From UBA4781 sp963674975 (lineage in GTDB: Bacteria > Chloroflexota > Anaerolineae > Anaerolineales > Anaerolineaceae): DNA of 64,000 bases. Within the stretch, counting starts at the first letter, position 1. Every line of letters begins with the position of its first letter. The translations under genes and the position numbers were made by a program. The notes under the pieces were generated by a model. It ran no database searches, was not told where the DNA came from, and saw only the letters and a list, made by a program, of their open reading frames with translations. The DNA lies in NCBI GenBank assembly GCA_963674975.1, contig OY771913.1, forward strand, positions 310,001 through 374,000, written 5' to 3'. Positions 33,059 through 42,702 of this stretch are shown in pieces.

Positions 33059-33418
33059 ATGAATGTACCAGAAAATCAATTAGGCAATATTTATATTTCG
33101 TATCATGCAATTGCTGTCATTGCTTTTCAAGCCGCCCTTGAATCGTACGGTGTGGTGGGTTTGGCTTTTGAAGGCATGGCAAGAGGGATCACAAAACTCT
33201 TTCAAAAAGATCCTACCTCCGGTGTTGTTGTTCACTACAATGAAAATAATTCGATTTCCGTTGATATGTTCCTTGTTATTGAATATGGAACCAGGATTTC
33301 ATCAGTGGCGGACAGCGTAGCCAGTAACGTGAAATTTCAGATCGAAAAAACAACCGGAATCGCAGTTGAGGATGTAAACATCCATGTACGTGGGTTAAGA
33401 GTAAGCGACCCCGATTAA
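33059..33418 (+). CDS. Asp23/Gls24 family envelope stress protein
   Basis: The 119-residue protein has the Asp23 (DUF322) pattern: N-terminal GNIYISYHAIAVIAFQAALESYGVVGLA, a central ISVDMFLVIEYGTRISSVADSVASNVKFQIE, and the closing VEDVNIHVRGLRV. The family is linked to cell-wall and alkaline stress and is nearly always encoded next to the DAK2-domain kinase, as here (24-base gap). Confidence 0.93.
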   Translation: MNVPENQLGNIYISYHAIAVIAFQAALESYGVVGLAFEGMARGITKLFQKDPTSGVVVHYNENNSISVDMFLVIEYGTRISSVADSVASNVKFQIEKTTGIAVEDVNIHVRGLRVSDPD

Positions 33419-33442
33419 TCTATTCTTATCTTTGAGGTTATT

Positions 33443-35131
33443 ATGCTGCATGATGAATCTACCCCACAAAAAGTGGATGCGAGTACCAATTTGTCTTGTA
33501 CCAAAATCAATGGACAGGACTTAAAGAAATTTCTCAATGCCAGCCTGATTTGGCTGAAAACAAATCAACCATTGGTAAACTCTTTAAATGTATTCCCCGT
33601 TCCGGATGGTGACACCGGGACGAATATGTTTTTAACTCTTAAAACAGCTTACGCTGAAATAGAAAATGAAAAAACGACAAATGCCGGTTCGATCGCAAAA
33701 AAGTTTGCTCACGGCGCTCTCATGGGAGCTCGTGGTAATTCCGGTGTTATCCTTTCTCAGATATTGCGCGGATTTGCCAGAGCACTTGATGAAAAAGAAG
33801 AACTCGACGCAGATCTATTAACTGCAGCGCTGGCAGAAAGCCGCAACACTGCCTATAAAGGCGTCGTTCGACCGGTCGAAGGAACTATCCTGACCGTGAT
33901 CAAAGATGTTGCCCGAGCAGCGGATGAATCTCGACGATCAACCGATGATCTTTTTAGAATGCTGGAAGATATTATCAAAGCTGCCGATGTTTCAGTAAAA
34001 AACACACCAGAGCTACTTCCGATTTTAAAGCAAGCCGGTGTCGTTGATTCAGGCGGAAAAGGGCTTTATATCATTCTGGAAGGAATACTCCGCACTATCA
34101 AGGGAGAATCCATCGATGTTGCCGAAGAGATCATCATTCCCCTTTCCTTGGAGCAAATGGAAAGTGAAGAACTCAACGAATCCATTGAAGAAGGACAGGA
34201 TTTTGAAGTAGTGGTTGATTTCAAGCCCGTATCAGGTTTTGAACTTACTTCTTTTTATAATGCCCTTGAAAAAATCGGTACTTCCATCCAGGTTGGTGAA
34301 GGTGAAGACCTTTACCGTATGCATATCCATGTTCCCAAAGAAAATAAATATGAACCCATTGAACTGGTGTCTGATTACGGCACCGTTGAAAAAATTTATA
34401 TTGAAAACCTGATGGAACAGATGAAAGAAAAGAAAGCATCCGCTCCCAAAATAGAACAGCCTAAAATACAAGAAGGACAGATTGGAGTGGTGGCTGTTTC
34501 TCCCGGTGAAGGCATTACCCGCATCTTCTACAGTCTCGGTCTGGCATCCGTTATTCAAGGTGGGCAAACCATGAATCCCAGCACCGAAGAGATCGTGGAT
34601 GCCTTTAAAGACCTTCCAACCGATAAGATCATTATTCTTCCAAACAATAAAAATATTATCCTTGCTGCAGAAGCTGCCAGTTCTATGACCGACAAAAATG
34701 TGCGTGTCATTCCAACGCGCAGCATCCCTGAAGGTTTGACGGCATCATTGATGATCGATCCTGATGGAGATCTGGACGCGGTTGCAGACAGCATGAAAGA
34801 TATGATGAAAAGCGTTGATTCCGGCGAGATCACTACGGCAACCCGCTCTATTACGATCAACGGGATCAAGGTGAAATCCGGCGAGGTTATATCGCTTCTT
34901 AATGACGATCTGGTTGGTTCAGCAGACACACTTGAAAAAGCCTGCGATAATCTGCTGAATGCTGTTGATCTTGATGATAAAGAGCATCTAACGATCTTAT
35001 ATGGAAATAATATAACCAAAGATCAGGTGGACGGCGTAATGGCTCATATTCAAGACACTTACCCTGATCTGGAATTAGAACTGCATGAAGGCGGTCAGCC
35101 TTTCTATCAATTCATCATTGCAATTGAATAA
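33443..35131 (+). CDS. DAK2-domain protein, fatty-acid kinase FakA/YloV type
   Basis: The 562-residue protein has an N-terminal DAK2 kinase domain (about 25-225) with the Mg-ATP loop VFPVPDGDTGTNMFLTL and HGALMGARGNSGVILSQ. A middle DegV-like linker and a C-terminal domain (about 330-562, GVVAVSPGEGITRIFYSLG onward) follow. In Firmicutes, FakA phosphorylates fatty acids held by a FakB/DegV protein so they can enter phospholipid synthesis. No degV-type partner gene is nearby. It follows the Asp23 gene and precedes recG, a conserved order. Confidence 0.9.
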   Translation: MLHDESTPQKVDASTNLSCTKINGQDLKKFLNASLIWLKTNQPLVNSLNVFPVPDGDTGTNMFLTLKTAYAEIENEKTTNAGSIAKKFAHGALMGARGNSGVILSQILRGFARALDEKEELDADLLTAALAESRNTAYKGVVRPVEGTILTVIKDVARAADESRRSTDDLFRMLEDIIKAADVSVKNTPELLPILKQAGVVDSGGKGLYIILEGILRTIKGESIDVAEEIIIPLSLEQMESEELNESIEEGQDFEVVVDFKPVSGFELTSFYNALEKIGTSIQVGEGEDLYRMHIHVPKENKYEPIELVSDYGTVEKIYIENLMEQMKEKKASAPKIEQPKIQEGQIGVVAVSPGEGITRIFYSLGLASVIQGGQTMNPSTEEIVDAFKDLPTDKIIILPNNKNIILAAEAASSMTDKNVRVIPTRSIPEGLTASLMIDPDGDLDAVADSMKDMMKSVDSGEITTATRSITINGIKVKSGEVISLLNDDLVGSADTLEKACDNLLNAVDLDDKEHLTILYGNNITKDQVDGVMAHIQDTYPDLELELHEGGQPFYQFIIAIE

Positions 35132-35185
35132 GTATTCATCTAAATATCGAGAAGCATGCGAAAATCCTTGGGGTAAAATATTTTT

Positions 35186-37570
35186 ATGCATGCTTCCTTT
35201 CAAGAACTCTACAAATTTTTAAAACTTGAAGCGCAAAAAGGCTTTAACAATAAAGCAATCATTGGCGGTTTTGAAAGTATGATCCCAGCCTGGCAGGATC
35301 GAGCTTTTCAGGCTGGTGCCGATCAAGAAAAAGTGATCGATATTGTCTCCCTTTTTGAGCCATATACAAACAGTGATATCGAAACGAGAAAAAAGATCAT
35401 TCGTTCTGCTCTTGAGATAATCAAAGATCCGTCTCCCGCACCTGTAAATAGTTCAACAGATTCTCCACAACAGGCATCCAAATCGCTCTCCTACCAGCCG
35501 AAAGCTGTTTTTGCACCATTAACAGTGATCCAGGGGATAGGCGAAAAGATGGCAGTGAAGCTGGAAAAGCTTAATCTGCACACGATCTATGATCTCCTGC
35601 ATTACTATCCCCGCCGCTATAACGATTATTCTCACCTCATTCCCATTCGAAACTTGAAACCCGGCGATGAAGTGACGATCAGTGGCGCTATTCAAACCAT
35701 TCAAAAGAGAAAGTCTAAAAATAAGCGGGTTCAGATGGTCGAAACCATTCTTGGGGATGGAACCGGAAACATATGGATCACCTGGTTCAATCAGCCCTGG
35801 TTGACGAACCGCCTGAATATCGGCACTCAGATCGTCGCTTCCGGGAAAGTTGATACCTATCTGGGCAGAATATGTCTTAATAACCCGGAGTGGGAACCGA
35901 TAAATACCGATCATCTGCACACCAATCGAATTGTTCCCGTATACCCGCTGACTGCTGGAATTCAGCAAAAATGGCTTCGTGAAAGAGTTTTTCAAGCCAT
36001 CAATTTTTGGACAGAGAAAATAAAGGATTATCTTCCGGAGAAAATTCAACAAAAGGAAAAGCTTTTCACACTCAATCAAGCCCTGCAATTTGTTCATTTC
36101 CCTGCTTCTCAAAAAGACCTTGAACGAGCCAGAGAACGCCTTTCGTTCGATGAAGTCTTCTTCATGCAGTTAGGTGTGATACGCCAAAAACGCGAGTGGC
36201 AGGCGTCTACAGCAGGTTCCTATGAGATAGATCAGTCCCTTTTGGAAAAAGAAATTAAAAATCTTCCTTTTCAACTGACAAATTCTCAAAAAAATGTACT
36301 ATCTGAAATTCAGACTGATCTGCGCTCAGGGCAGCAGATGAACCGCCTTCTGCAGGGGGATGTTGGTTCAGGTAAGACCGTCATTGCGCGTTTTGCCATG
36401 GAAATTGTGATGCGCTTCGGAAAGCAGACAGCCTTTCTGGCACCTACCGCCATCCTGGCGCAGCAGCATTTTACAACAATCCGCTCCATGCTGCTTAAAG
36501 ATAAAGTTATCGATGAAGAAGAAATCGCTTTATTGATCGGAGATACTCCGGAAAAACAGAAAGAAGAGATTCGGAAAGGGCTTTCATCCGGCGCGATCAA
36601 GATCATAATTGGAACCCATGCACTGCTGGAAGACCCAATTACTTTTCAGGCGCTTCAAATGGTAGTCGTTGACGAACAACACCGTTTTGGGGTGGCTCAA
36701 AGAGCAATCCTGCGCTCGAAAGGCGAGAATCCTCATATTCTCATCATGTCCGCCACCCCGATTCCACGTTCACTGAACCTGACGATCTATGGGGATCTCG
36801 ATATTTCAATTCTAAATGAGATGCCTGGCGGGCGTATTCCCGTTGAAACTTATCTACTCCATCCATTCCAAAAAGAAATTGCGTATGAAAAGGTCAAAGA
36901 ACAGATCGAAAACGGCTTTCAGGCATTTATCATATTTCCTCAGATCGAAGGGGATGAGGATGAAATGTCCTCCACTCCGGCTGTGATTCCCGGTTATGAG
37001 GAACTGGTTGAGAAAGTATTTCCGCAGTTCAGGATCGGTTTGCTGCATGGTAGGCTGAAACAGGAAGAAAAAGATTCCATCATGTCCCAGTTCCGCAATA
37101 AAGAGTTGAATATTCTCGCGTCTACAACCGTGATCGAAGTGGGCATGGATATTCCCAATGCAACCATTATCTTGATCGAAGGTGCCAACCATTTTGGATT
37201 GGCACAACTTCACCAGCTGCGCGGTCGTGTCGGTCGTGGAGAAGCACAGTCTTTCTGCTATTTAGTTCCTGATGAAGATATGAAAATGGAAAACGAGCGC
37301 CTGCGGAAAATGACCGAAACGAATGACGGGTTTGAACTTGCAGAATTCGATCTCAAAACACGCGGTCCCGGTGATTTCTTTGGCACCCGCCAATCAGGAT
37401 ACAGGGGATTGAAATTAGCTAATATATCTGATATAAAGCTTATAACAAGAGCCAGGGATGAAGCAGAGGCATTGATCGAACGGGACCCTGAACTTGAAAA
37501 TGAGGAAAACAGCGCACTCCGTTTCGAATTAGAAAATCTTTGGAATGCTGAAAATGGAGAATTAAGTTAG
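35186..37570 (+). CDS. recG: ATP-dependent DNA helicase RecG
   Basis: The 794-residue protein has an extra N-terminal segment of about 100 residues before the wedge domain (TVIQGIGEKMAVKLEKLNLHTIYDLLHYYPRRY). The superfamily 2 motor follows, with Walker A GDVGSGKTVIA, motif II VVDEQHRFG, the SATPIPRS motif, and motif VI QLRGRVGRGEAQSFC. RecG remodels stalled forks and branched DNA. It lies in the conserved Asp23-DAK2-recG-coaD series. The coaD gene starts 3 bases after its stop. Confidence 0.96.
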   Translation: MHASFQELYKFLKLEAQKGFNNKAIIGGFESMIPAWQDRAFQAGADQEKVIDIVSLFEPYTNSDIETRKKIIRSALEIIKDPSPAPVNSSTDSPQQASKSLSYQPKAVFAPLTVIQGIGEKMAVKLEKLNLHTIYDLLHYYPRRYNDYSHLIPIRNLKPGDEVTISGAIQTIQKRKSKNKRVQMVETILGDGTGNIWITWFNQPWLTNRLNIGTQIVASGKVDTYLGRICLNNPEWEPINTDHLHTNRIVPVYPLTAGIQQKWLRERVFQAINFWTEKIKDYLPEKIQQKEKLFTLNQALQFVHFPASQKDLERARERLSFDEVFFMQLGVIRQKREWQASTAGSYEIDQSLLEKEIKNLPFQLTNSQKNVLSEIQTDLRSGQQMNRLLQGDVGSGKTVIARFAMEIVMRFGKQTAFLAPTAILAQQHFTTIRSMLLKDKVIDEEEIALLIGDTPEKQKEEIRKGLSSGAIKIIIGTHALLEDPITFQALQMVVVDEQHRFGVAQRAILRSKGENPHILIMSATPIPRSLNLTIYGDLDISILNEMPGGRIPVETYLLHPFQKEIAYEKVKEQIENGFQAFIIFPQIEGDEDEMSSTPAVIPGYEELVEKVFPQFRIGLLHGRLKQEEKDSIMSQFRNKELNILASTTVIEVGMDIPNATIILIEGANHFGLAQLHQLRGRVGRGEAQSFCYLVPDEDMKMENERLRKMTETNDGFELAEFDLKTRGPGDFFGTRQSGYRGLKLANISDIKLITRARDEAEALIERDPELENEENSALRFELENLWNAENGELS

Positions 37571-37573
37571 ATC

Positions 37574-38095
37574 ATGACAAAAGCAATTTTTCCAGGCACT
37601 TTTGACCCAATCCATTATGGACATATCGATATTGCTCAACGGGCAGCAAAATTGTTTGAAACCCTATATGTTGCTGTTTACGACCGACCATTAAAAAACC
37701 TTCTCTTCTCTCCAGATGAACGAATCAGTCTGGTAAAGCAGAGCTTTAAAGAACCCAATATCGAAGTGATCGGATATAGTTCACTTACAGTTGATCTGTG
37801 TAAAAAAGTAGGTGCTTCTATAATTGTTCGTGGTCTGCGGGTTTTTTCGGATTTTGAATATGAATTCCGTATGGCTCTGGCAAACAATCGTCTTGCACCT
37901 GAAATTGATGTGGTTGCCTTTATCACCAGCGAGCAGCATACTTTTCTATCTTCAACTACCGTTCGAGAGATCGCTGCTCTTGATGGTAATGTAAGCAGTA
38001 TGGTTCCTCCTCATGTAGTTACCGCGTTGGATGTAAAATTAAAGAATATAAATATTGAAAAACGTCAGGGATATTCATCATCCTTACGCGATTAG
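37574..38095 (+). CDS. coaD: Phosphopantetheine adenylyltransferase
   Basis: The 173-residue enzyme carries out the fourth step of CoA synthesis: ATP plus 4'-phosphopantetheine gives dephospho-CoA. It has the nucleotidyltransferase motif FPGTFDPIHYGHIDI, the RGLRVFSDFEYEF segment and the C-terminal FLSSTTVREIA. It is about 10 residues longer than usual at the C-terminus. It lies 3 bases after recG and 17 before the coiled-coil gene. Confidence 0.96.
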   Translation: MTKAIFPGTFDPIHYGHIDIAQRAAKLFETLYVAVYDRPLKNLLFSPDERISLVKQSFKEPNIEVIGYSSLTVDLCKKVGASIIVRGLRVFSDFEYEFRMALANNRLAPEIDVVAFITSEQHTFLSSTTVREIAALDGNVSSMVPPHVVTALDVKLKNINIEKRQGYSSSLRD

Positions 38096-38112
38096 ACACA
38101 AAGGTTAAGAGC

Positions 38113-38634
38113 ATGGATATTCTACATTTGATAGATCAGTTGGAAGAACTTTTTAATGAAAGTAAATCTCTATGGTTAACCAATGATGTAATGATCAAGG
38201 AGGAGCGGCTGCTTGATCTGATTGATCAAATGCGCCTTGCCGTACCTGAAGAAATAAAAAAATCTCAACAGATCATCAACCAGAAAGATCGAATTCTCGC
38301 TCAAGCTCAAGAAGAAGCAGCCCGTACTGTCAACCTGGCACGCGAAAAAAGTGTAGAAATGGTTGAAAGAGATGGCATTGTAGAATCTGCCCGCCTGAAA
38401 GCAGATCAAATAATCAGCAGAGCAGAAGAACAAAGCACTGCAATGAAGCGCGATGCAGATGAATATGCCGTTGAAACATTAAAAGAACTAAGGGATGAAC
38501 TTGCGAAGATCCTCAATCAGGTAACAAATGGGATCAATTCGCTGGAGGGCGAACTGATCCCAACCCCTCAAGAAAAAGCCAGATCTCAATCGGCTGAAGA
38601 ATACAGTGATACCTCTAAAACTTCATCTAAATGA
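38113..38634 (+). CDS. Coiled-coil protein, cell-division/DivIVA-like, function unassigned
   Basis: The 173-residue protein is mostly long helix. A short N-terminal part (residues 1-55) is followed by an Ala/Glu/Arg-rich coiled coil (about 55-140: KDRILAQAQEEAARTVNLAREKS). A Ser/Thr-rich tail follows. The helix resembles the stalk of DivIVA-like or ATP-synthase-b-like proteins, but no defining motif is present. It is the last gene of the rightward recG-coaD series. Its 3' end overlaps the convergent lon2 gene by 49 bases, so both C-termini are coded by the same DNA. Confidence 0.75.
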   Translation: MDILHLIDQLEELFNESKSLWLTNDVMIKEERLLDLIDQMRLAVPEEIKKSQQIINQKDRILAQAQEEAARTVNLAREKSVEMVERDGIVESARLKADQIISRAEEQSTAMKRDADEYAVETLKELRDELAKILNQVTNGINSLEGELIPTPQEKARSQSAEEYSDTSKTSSK

Positions 38635-40979
38635 TCTACCTTGATCACCTCAAGCCCTTTTAGGGCAGATGCGGGTATCTCAACAAGGTCTTTCTCATTT
38701 TTTCGTGGAATTACAATGCGTTTTATCCCTGCACGGCGTGCAGCAGTAATTTTTTCTCGTATACCGCCAACAGGAAGAACTTTTCCTCTCAGAGTAATTT
38801 CACCGGTTAATCCGATATCCTTATAAACTTTTCGCCTCGTCAGCGCCGAAACCAGTGCCGTTGTGATCGTTACACCCGCGCTTGGTCCATCTTTAGGGAT
38901 TGCCCCTTCCGGAATATGGATATGAATATCGATCTTTTCAAAATCAAGTCTTTTCAATTTTAAACAGCTGCTTTTTGATTTTAGATAAGATAAAGCAGCC
39001 TGCGCGGATTCCTGCATCACATTTCCAACCTGCCCTGTTATTTGTAGATTTCCTTTTCCTTCTGTGATCAATACCTCAACAGGCATGATCTCTCCCCCAT
39101 TTTCAGTCCAGGCGATCGCCATTGCAGTACCAATTTCATCCTCGGTTCCGGCTTCAAAGAAGAAATACTTTGGTGGTCCGAGATAGGTCTCCACCATTTT
39201 TCTGGTGACTTTTCCGGTAATTTTCTTGTTTTCTGTATACTGCCGGGCTATCTTTCGAAAAACTTTTCCAATTTCGCGTTCCAGGTTCCTGACTCCAGCT
39301 TCGTAGGTATAATCGCGGATTATTTTATTAACAGCAGCATCAGGAAGCTCTATTGGGAAATCTTTCAATCCATTTTCTTCTAACTGCCGTGGTATGAGGA
39401 ATTGTTTAGCGATTTCCCGTTTTTCTTCCTCGATATAACCGGAAAATTCGATGATCTCCATCCGGTCAAGCAGTGCTGATGGAATGGTATCGGTTGAATT
39501 GGCAGTTGTAATGAACATGATCTTGGAAAGATCATAGGGCATTTCAAGATAATGGTCTGAAAACGCATAATTTTGTTCTCGATCCAGCACTTCAAGTAGA
39601 GCGGCAGCAGGGTCACCTCTGAAATCATTGCCGATTTTATCCACTTCATCCAGCATGAACACCGGGTTTATCGTCCCTGCCCGCCGCATGGTTTGGATCA
39701 CTCTGCCCGGCAGAGCGCCAATATATGTTCTGCGATGTCCGCGGATTTCCGCCTCATCCCGAATTCCCCCCAGACTCAAACGAACGAATTTTCGCCCTAA
39801 TGATTGTGCAATCGATCTGCCCAGTGAAGTTTTACCTGTTCCGGGAGGACCAACAAAGCACAGGATAGGTTGTTTTGTTTTTCCTTTCCCCAATTTTTCA
39901 ACTGCCAGGTATTCCAGAATTCGATCTTTTGCCTTCTCCAAGCCATAGTGGTTTTCAGTCATGATTTTAATGGCATGGCTAATATCCAGATTATCTTTTG
40001 TCTGTTCTGACCACGGTAGATCAATGATCCAATCCAGATAATTCCGTATGATACCCATTTCCGGTGAAAATGAAGGACCTTCTTTTAAACGACCTAATTC
40101 CTTATTAGCAACTTTTCTCACTTCTTCAGGAAGCATCATCTTTCCCAGTTTTTGCTGATATTCAATGATCTCCTGCTCCCATATATCTCTTTCGCCCAAT
40201 TCCATCTGGATCGCTTTGATCTGTTCGCGTAAGTAGAATTCTCGTTGGTTCTTATCCACTTCGTGCTGTACTTTGTTTTGCAGATCATCCTCGATCCTTA
40301 AAACGTCTAATTCTTGTGCGAGGCAGGAATTAATATATTCAAGACGTTCTTGAATATCTACCATCTGTAGAATTCTGGTTCTTTTTTCAATGGGTAAAGA
40401 GATCGCAGAGGCAATCACATCTGCCTGCCAATCGATCTCCGAAATGCTCATCACATAAACGCCAATATCTTCAGGCAGGCTGCGATCAAGTTGAACACAT
40501 TGCGTAAAGAGATCCATTGTGATCTTGCATAAAGCTTTGGTAGTCTTCTCATATTCCTGAATATCAGGTACGGGAACTGCGGTTACCTTATATCCGTTTT
40601 CAGCTTCGGTTACACTTTTGACCAAAACCCTTCTTCGTCCCTGAATCAATGCCGAGTAATTGCCCTCTCCCAAATCGATCAGTTTTCCTATGGCGAATTC
40701 AATACCCACATCATAAAAACTATCATCATCTTTTTTCCCGATCAGCCCGATCAGGGTTGCTTTTTCTTCAATGACATTCAGAATGATCTGGATATCATTC
40801 ATATCCGTCACAAAAATTGGGGAGATCATCTTGGGGAAAATGATGAAATCTTTTAAAATCAATGCCTTTCCATGAATCAGCCCATTTTCATCAGGAGAGA
40901 GGTTTGAAATTTTATTTAACTCATCAGATCTCTGTAATAATGCAGCTGATATATTTTCATGATCGGTTGATTTACTCAT
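38586..40979 (-). CDS. lon: ATP-dependent protease Lon (second copy)
   Basis: The 797-residue protein is a second full Lon, clearly diverged from the one at 20688. The N-terminal domain begins HGKALILKDFIIFPKMISP instead of PILPLRGLVVYPQ. The AAA+ module has Walker A GPPGTGKTS and Walker B FMLDEVDK. The protease domain has KDGPSAGVTI and GGIREKITAARR with the Ser-Lys dyad. It is encoded away from heat-shock genes, overlapping folC by 4 bases, so it is likely expressed constitutively with folate metabolism. Two Lon paralogs are common in Anaerolineae-like genomes. Confidence 0.95.
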   Translation of the reverse strand: MSKSTDHENISAALLQRSDELNKISNLSPDENGLIHGKALILKDFIIFPKMISPIFVTDMNDIQIILNVIEEKATLIGLIGKKDDDSFYDVGIEFAIGKLIDLGEGNYSALIQGRRRVLVKSVTEAENGYKVTAVPVPDIQEYEKTTKALCKITMDLFTQCVQLDRSLPEDIGVYVMSISEIDWQADVIASAISLPIEKRTRILQMVDIQERLEYINSCLAQELDVLRIEDDLQNKVQHEVDKNQREFYLREQIKAIQMELGERDIWEQEIIEYQQKLGKMMLPEEVRKVANKELGRLKEGPSFSPEMGIIRNYLDWIIDLPWSEQTKDNLDISHAIKIMTENHYGLEKAKDRILEYLAVEKLGKGKTKQPILCFVGPPGTGKTSLGRSIAQSLGRKFVRLSLGGIRDEAEIRGHRRTYIGALPGRVIQTMRRAGTINPVFMLDEVDKIGNDFRGDPAAALLEVLDREQNYAFSDHYLEMPYDLSKIMFITTANSTDTIPSALLDRMEIIEFSGYIEEEKREIAKQFLIPRQLEENGLKDFPIELPDAAVNKIIRDYTYEAGVRNLEREIGKVFRKIARQYTENKKITGKVTRKMVETYLGPPKYFFFEAGTEDEIGTAMAIAWTENGGEIMPVEVLITEGKGNLQITGQVGNVMQESAQAALSYLKSKSSCLKLKRLDFEKIDIHIHIPEGAIPKDGPSAGVTITTALVSALTRRKVYKDIGLTGEITLRGKVLPVGGIREKITAARRAGIKRIVIPRKNEKDLVEIPASALKGLEVIKVDHLDEVLEVSLYSSAD

Positions 40980-42364
40980 TTACCATTTTTCTCCGCATAT
41001 TTTTTAAACCATATCTCCCTGATTGCAGCGGCGATGAAAATACTTCCACTTGCAAGGATTATATCGTTCTTTTTAGCATGCTTGAGCGCATAATTCAAAG
41101 CCTGCCCGATCCTATTAATACTAATCGTTTTGCAAACTGTTTTTCCTGCAGCCGCCTTCATAACACTGGGCTGCGCAGCGCGCGGGTGTGTTGACTTGGT
41201 CAGGATGATCAATTCTGATATCTTTGAGAAATTGTTCAACATGCCTTTTATATCTTTGTCTTCAGAGGCGCCAAAAAGAAGAATCACCTTTTTCTCGGGG
41301 AAAATCTCCTGGATAGTTTGGACCAACCGTTGTGAGGAATCGTAATTATGCGCAGCATCGATCACCAGGTACGGCTCTTTGTTGAGAATTTCAAATCTGC
41401 CTGGCCAATATACCTTTTTAAACCCATCTTTCACTGCCTGTTCTGGTATTTTGATTCCCATTTCTTTCAAGACTTGTATTGTACAGAAAGCAGTGCCTGC
41501 GTTTTCCATCTGGTGGCTTCCTAACAAAGGGAGTTCCAGCTTCATCTCTTTTTTTGTCTGTTCACTTCCATAGTTCAAGATCGCATTCGGATATGAAACT
41601 GTAAAGGTCTGTTTCGAAAGATCACCGGAACGACCAGAGAACTCAACAATTTCTCCAGTCTTTATAAGAACAGTTTTTTTGTTTTCTGCCGTTTTCTTAA
41701 ATACCTTTAATACTGATGGCTTTTGAGGAGAAACAACAACAGGAATATTTTCCTTGATGATCCCGGCTTTTTCTCCCGCGATCGCTTCAAGGGTATTCCC
41801 CAGAATGGTCATGTGATCCATCGAAATTGATGCAATTACCGAAACAATCGGATGGACTATGTTGGTTGCATCCAATCTACCGCCAAGACCTACTTCGATA
41901 ACCCCAAAATCGATTTTCTGTTCTTTAAAATATTGGAAAGCAATTGCGGTAGTAAGTTCAAAGGTGGTTAAACCCTTTGTTTCTTGAACAAAAGTGTACA
42001 GCTCATTGACGATTTTAACAAAATCGTCTTTTGATATCATTTTTCCCCCAACCTGTATTCTCTCAGTAAAATCAACCATATGCGGGGAGGAATATAGACC
42101 GGTTCGATATCCCTCCTCTGTCAATACAGAAGCGATCATCGCAGAAATAGAGCCTTTTCCTTTTGTACCCGCAACATGGATGGTTTTATAACTATCCTGC
42201 GGATCATTCAGCAGATGCATGAAATTCCGCATTCTATCTAAATTAAAAACTTCTTCCGAATAACGCTGCTGTTTGGTAAAGCTAAAATCTATTCTTGAAT
42301 AGATGAAATCCAGTGCTTGATCATATGTCCTGATAATTCTCTTCATCCGGAAAAAACCTTTCAA
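40976..42364 (-). CDS. folC: Folylpolyglutamate synthase / dihydrofolate synthase
   Basis: The 462-residue Mur-ligase-family enzyme has the P-loop HVAGTKGKGSISAM, the SSPHMVDFTERIQV segment, the FEVGLGGRLDATN-like motif (here IEVGLGGRLDATN) and SMDHMTILG. It adds glutamate to folates and may also make dihydrofolate. A possible later start is the ATG coding MKRIIRTYDQALDF (5 residues in). It is transcribed leftward with lon2 (4-base overlap). Confidence 0.94.
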   Translation of the reverse strand: MKGFFRMKRIIRTYDQALDFIYSRIDFSFTKQQRYSEEVFNLDRMRNFMHLLNDPQDSYKTIHVAGTKGKGSISAMIASVLTEEGYRTGLYSSPHMVDFTERIQVGGKMISKDDFVKIVNELYTFVQETKGLTTFELTTAIAFQYFKEQKIDFGVIEVGLGGRLDATNIVHPIVSVIASISMDHMTILGNTLEAIAGEKAGIIKENIPVVVSPQKPSVLKVFKKTAENKKTVLIKTGEIVEFSGRSGDLSKQTFTVSYPNAILNYGSEQTKKEMKLELPLLGSHQMENAGTAFCTIQVLKEMGIKIPEQAVKDGFKKVYWPGRFEILNKEPYLVIDAAHNYDSSQRLVQTIQEIFPEKKVILLFGASEDKDIKGMLNNFSKISELIILTKSTHPRAAQPSVMKAAAGKTVCKTISINRIGQALNYALKHAKKNDIILASGSIFIAAAIREIWFKKYAEKNGK

Positions 42365-42410
42365 TGAACAATCTTACTATTAATCCACCACTAAGACTAT
42401 AATTTTATTA

Positions 42411-42695
42411 ATGCATGTCGGTATTTTAACTTTTCAGGTACTGCTGTATAATTCCAGGTCGCTGAAAGCTAAGCGCAGTCAGATCAAACCGCTCCTGAAT
42501 TATCTTCATAAGAAATTCAATGTGTCCGCATCAGAAATTGATCTATTGGACAGCTGGGATCATAGTATGATAGCCTGCGCGCTAATTGGAAATGACCATC
42601 GGTTTTTGGAAAGTACGCTTATGAATATTTTCAAACAAACAGAAGAGTACTTTCGGGACATTCAATTTTTAGATTCAAAAATCGAAATCTGGTAG
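42411..42695 (+). CDS. DUF503 family protein
   Basis: The 94-residue protein matches the small DUF503 (YlxP-like) family: LYNSRSLKAKRSQIKPLLNYLHKKFNVSASEID, with the closing FRDIQFLDSKIEIW. Function is not established; in many bacteria the gene sits by translation or ribosome-maturation genes. It is followed 7 bases later by an SDR gene and then the TIGR03960/DUF2344 pair, all in one rightward series. Confidence 0.9.
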   Translation: MHVGILTFQVLLYNSRSLKAKRSQIKPLLNYLHKKFNVSASEIDLLDSWDHSMIACALIGNDHRFLESTLMNIFKQTEEYFRDIQFLDSKIEIW

Positions 42696-42702
42696 GAGTT
42701 TT

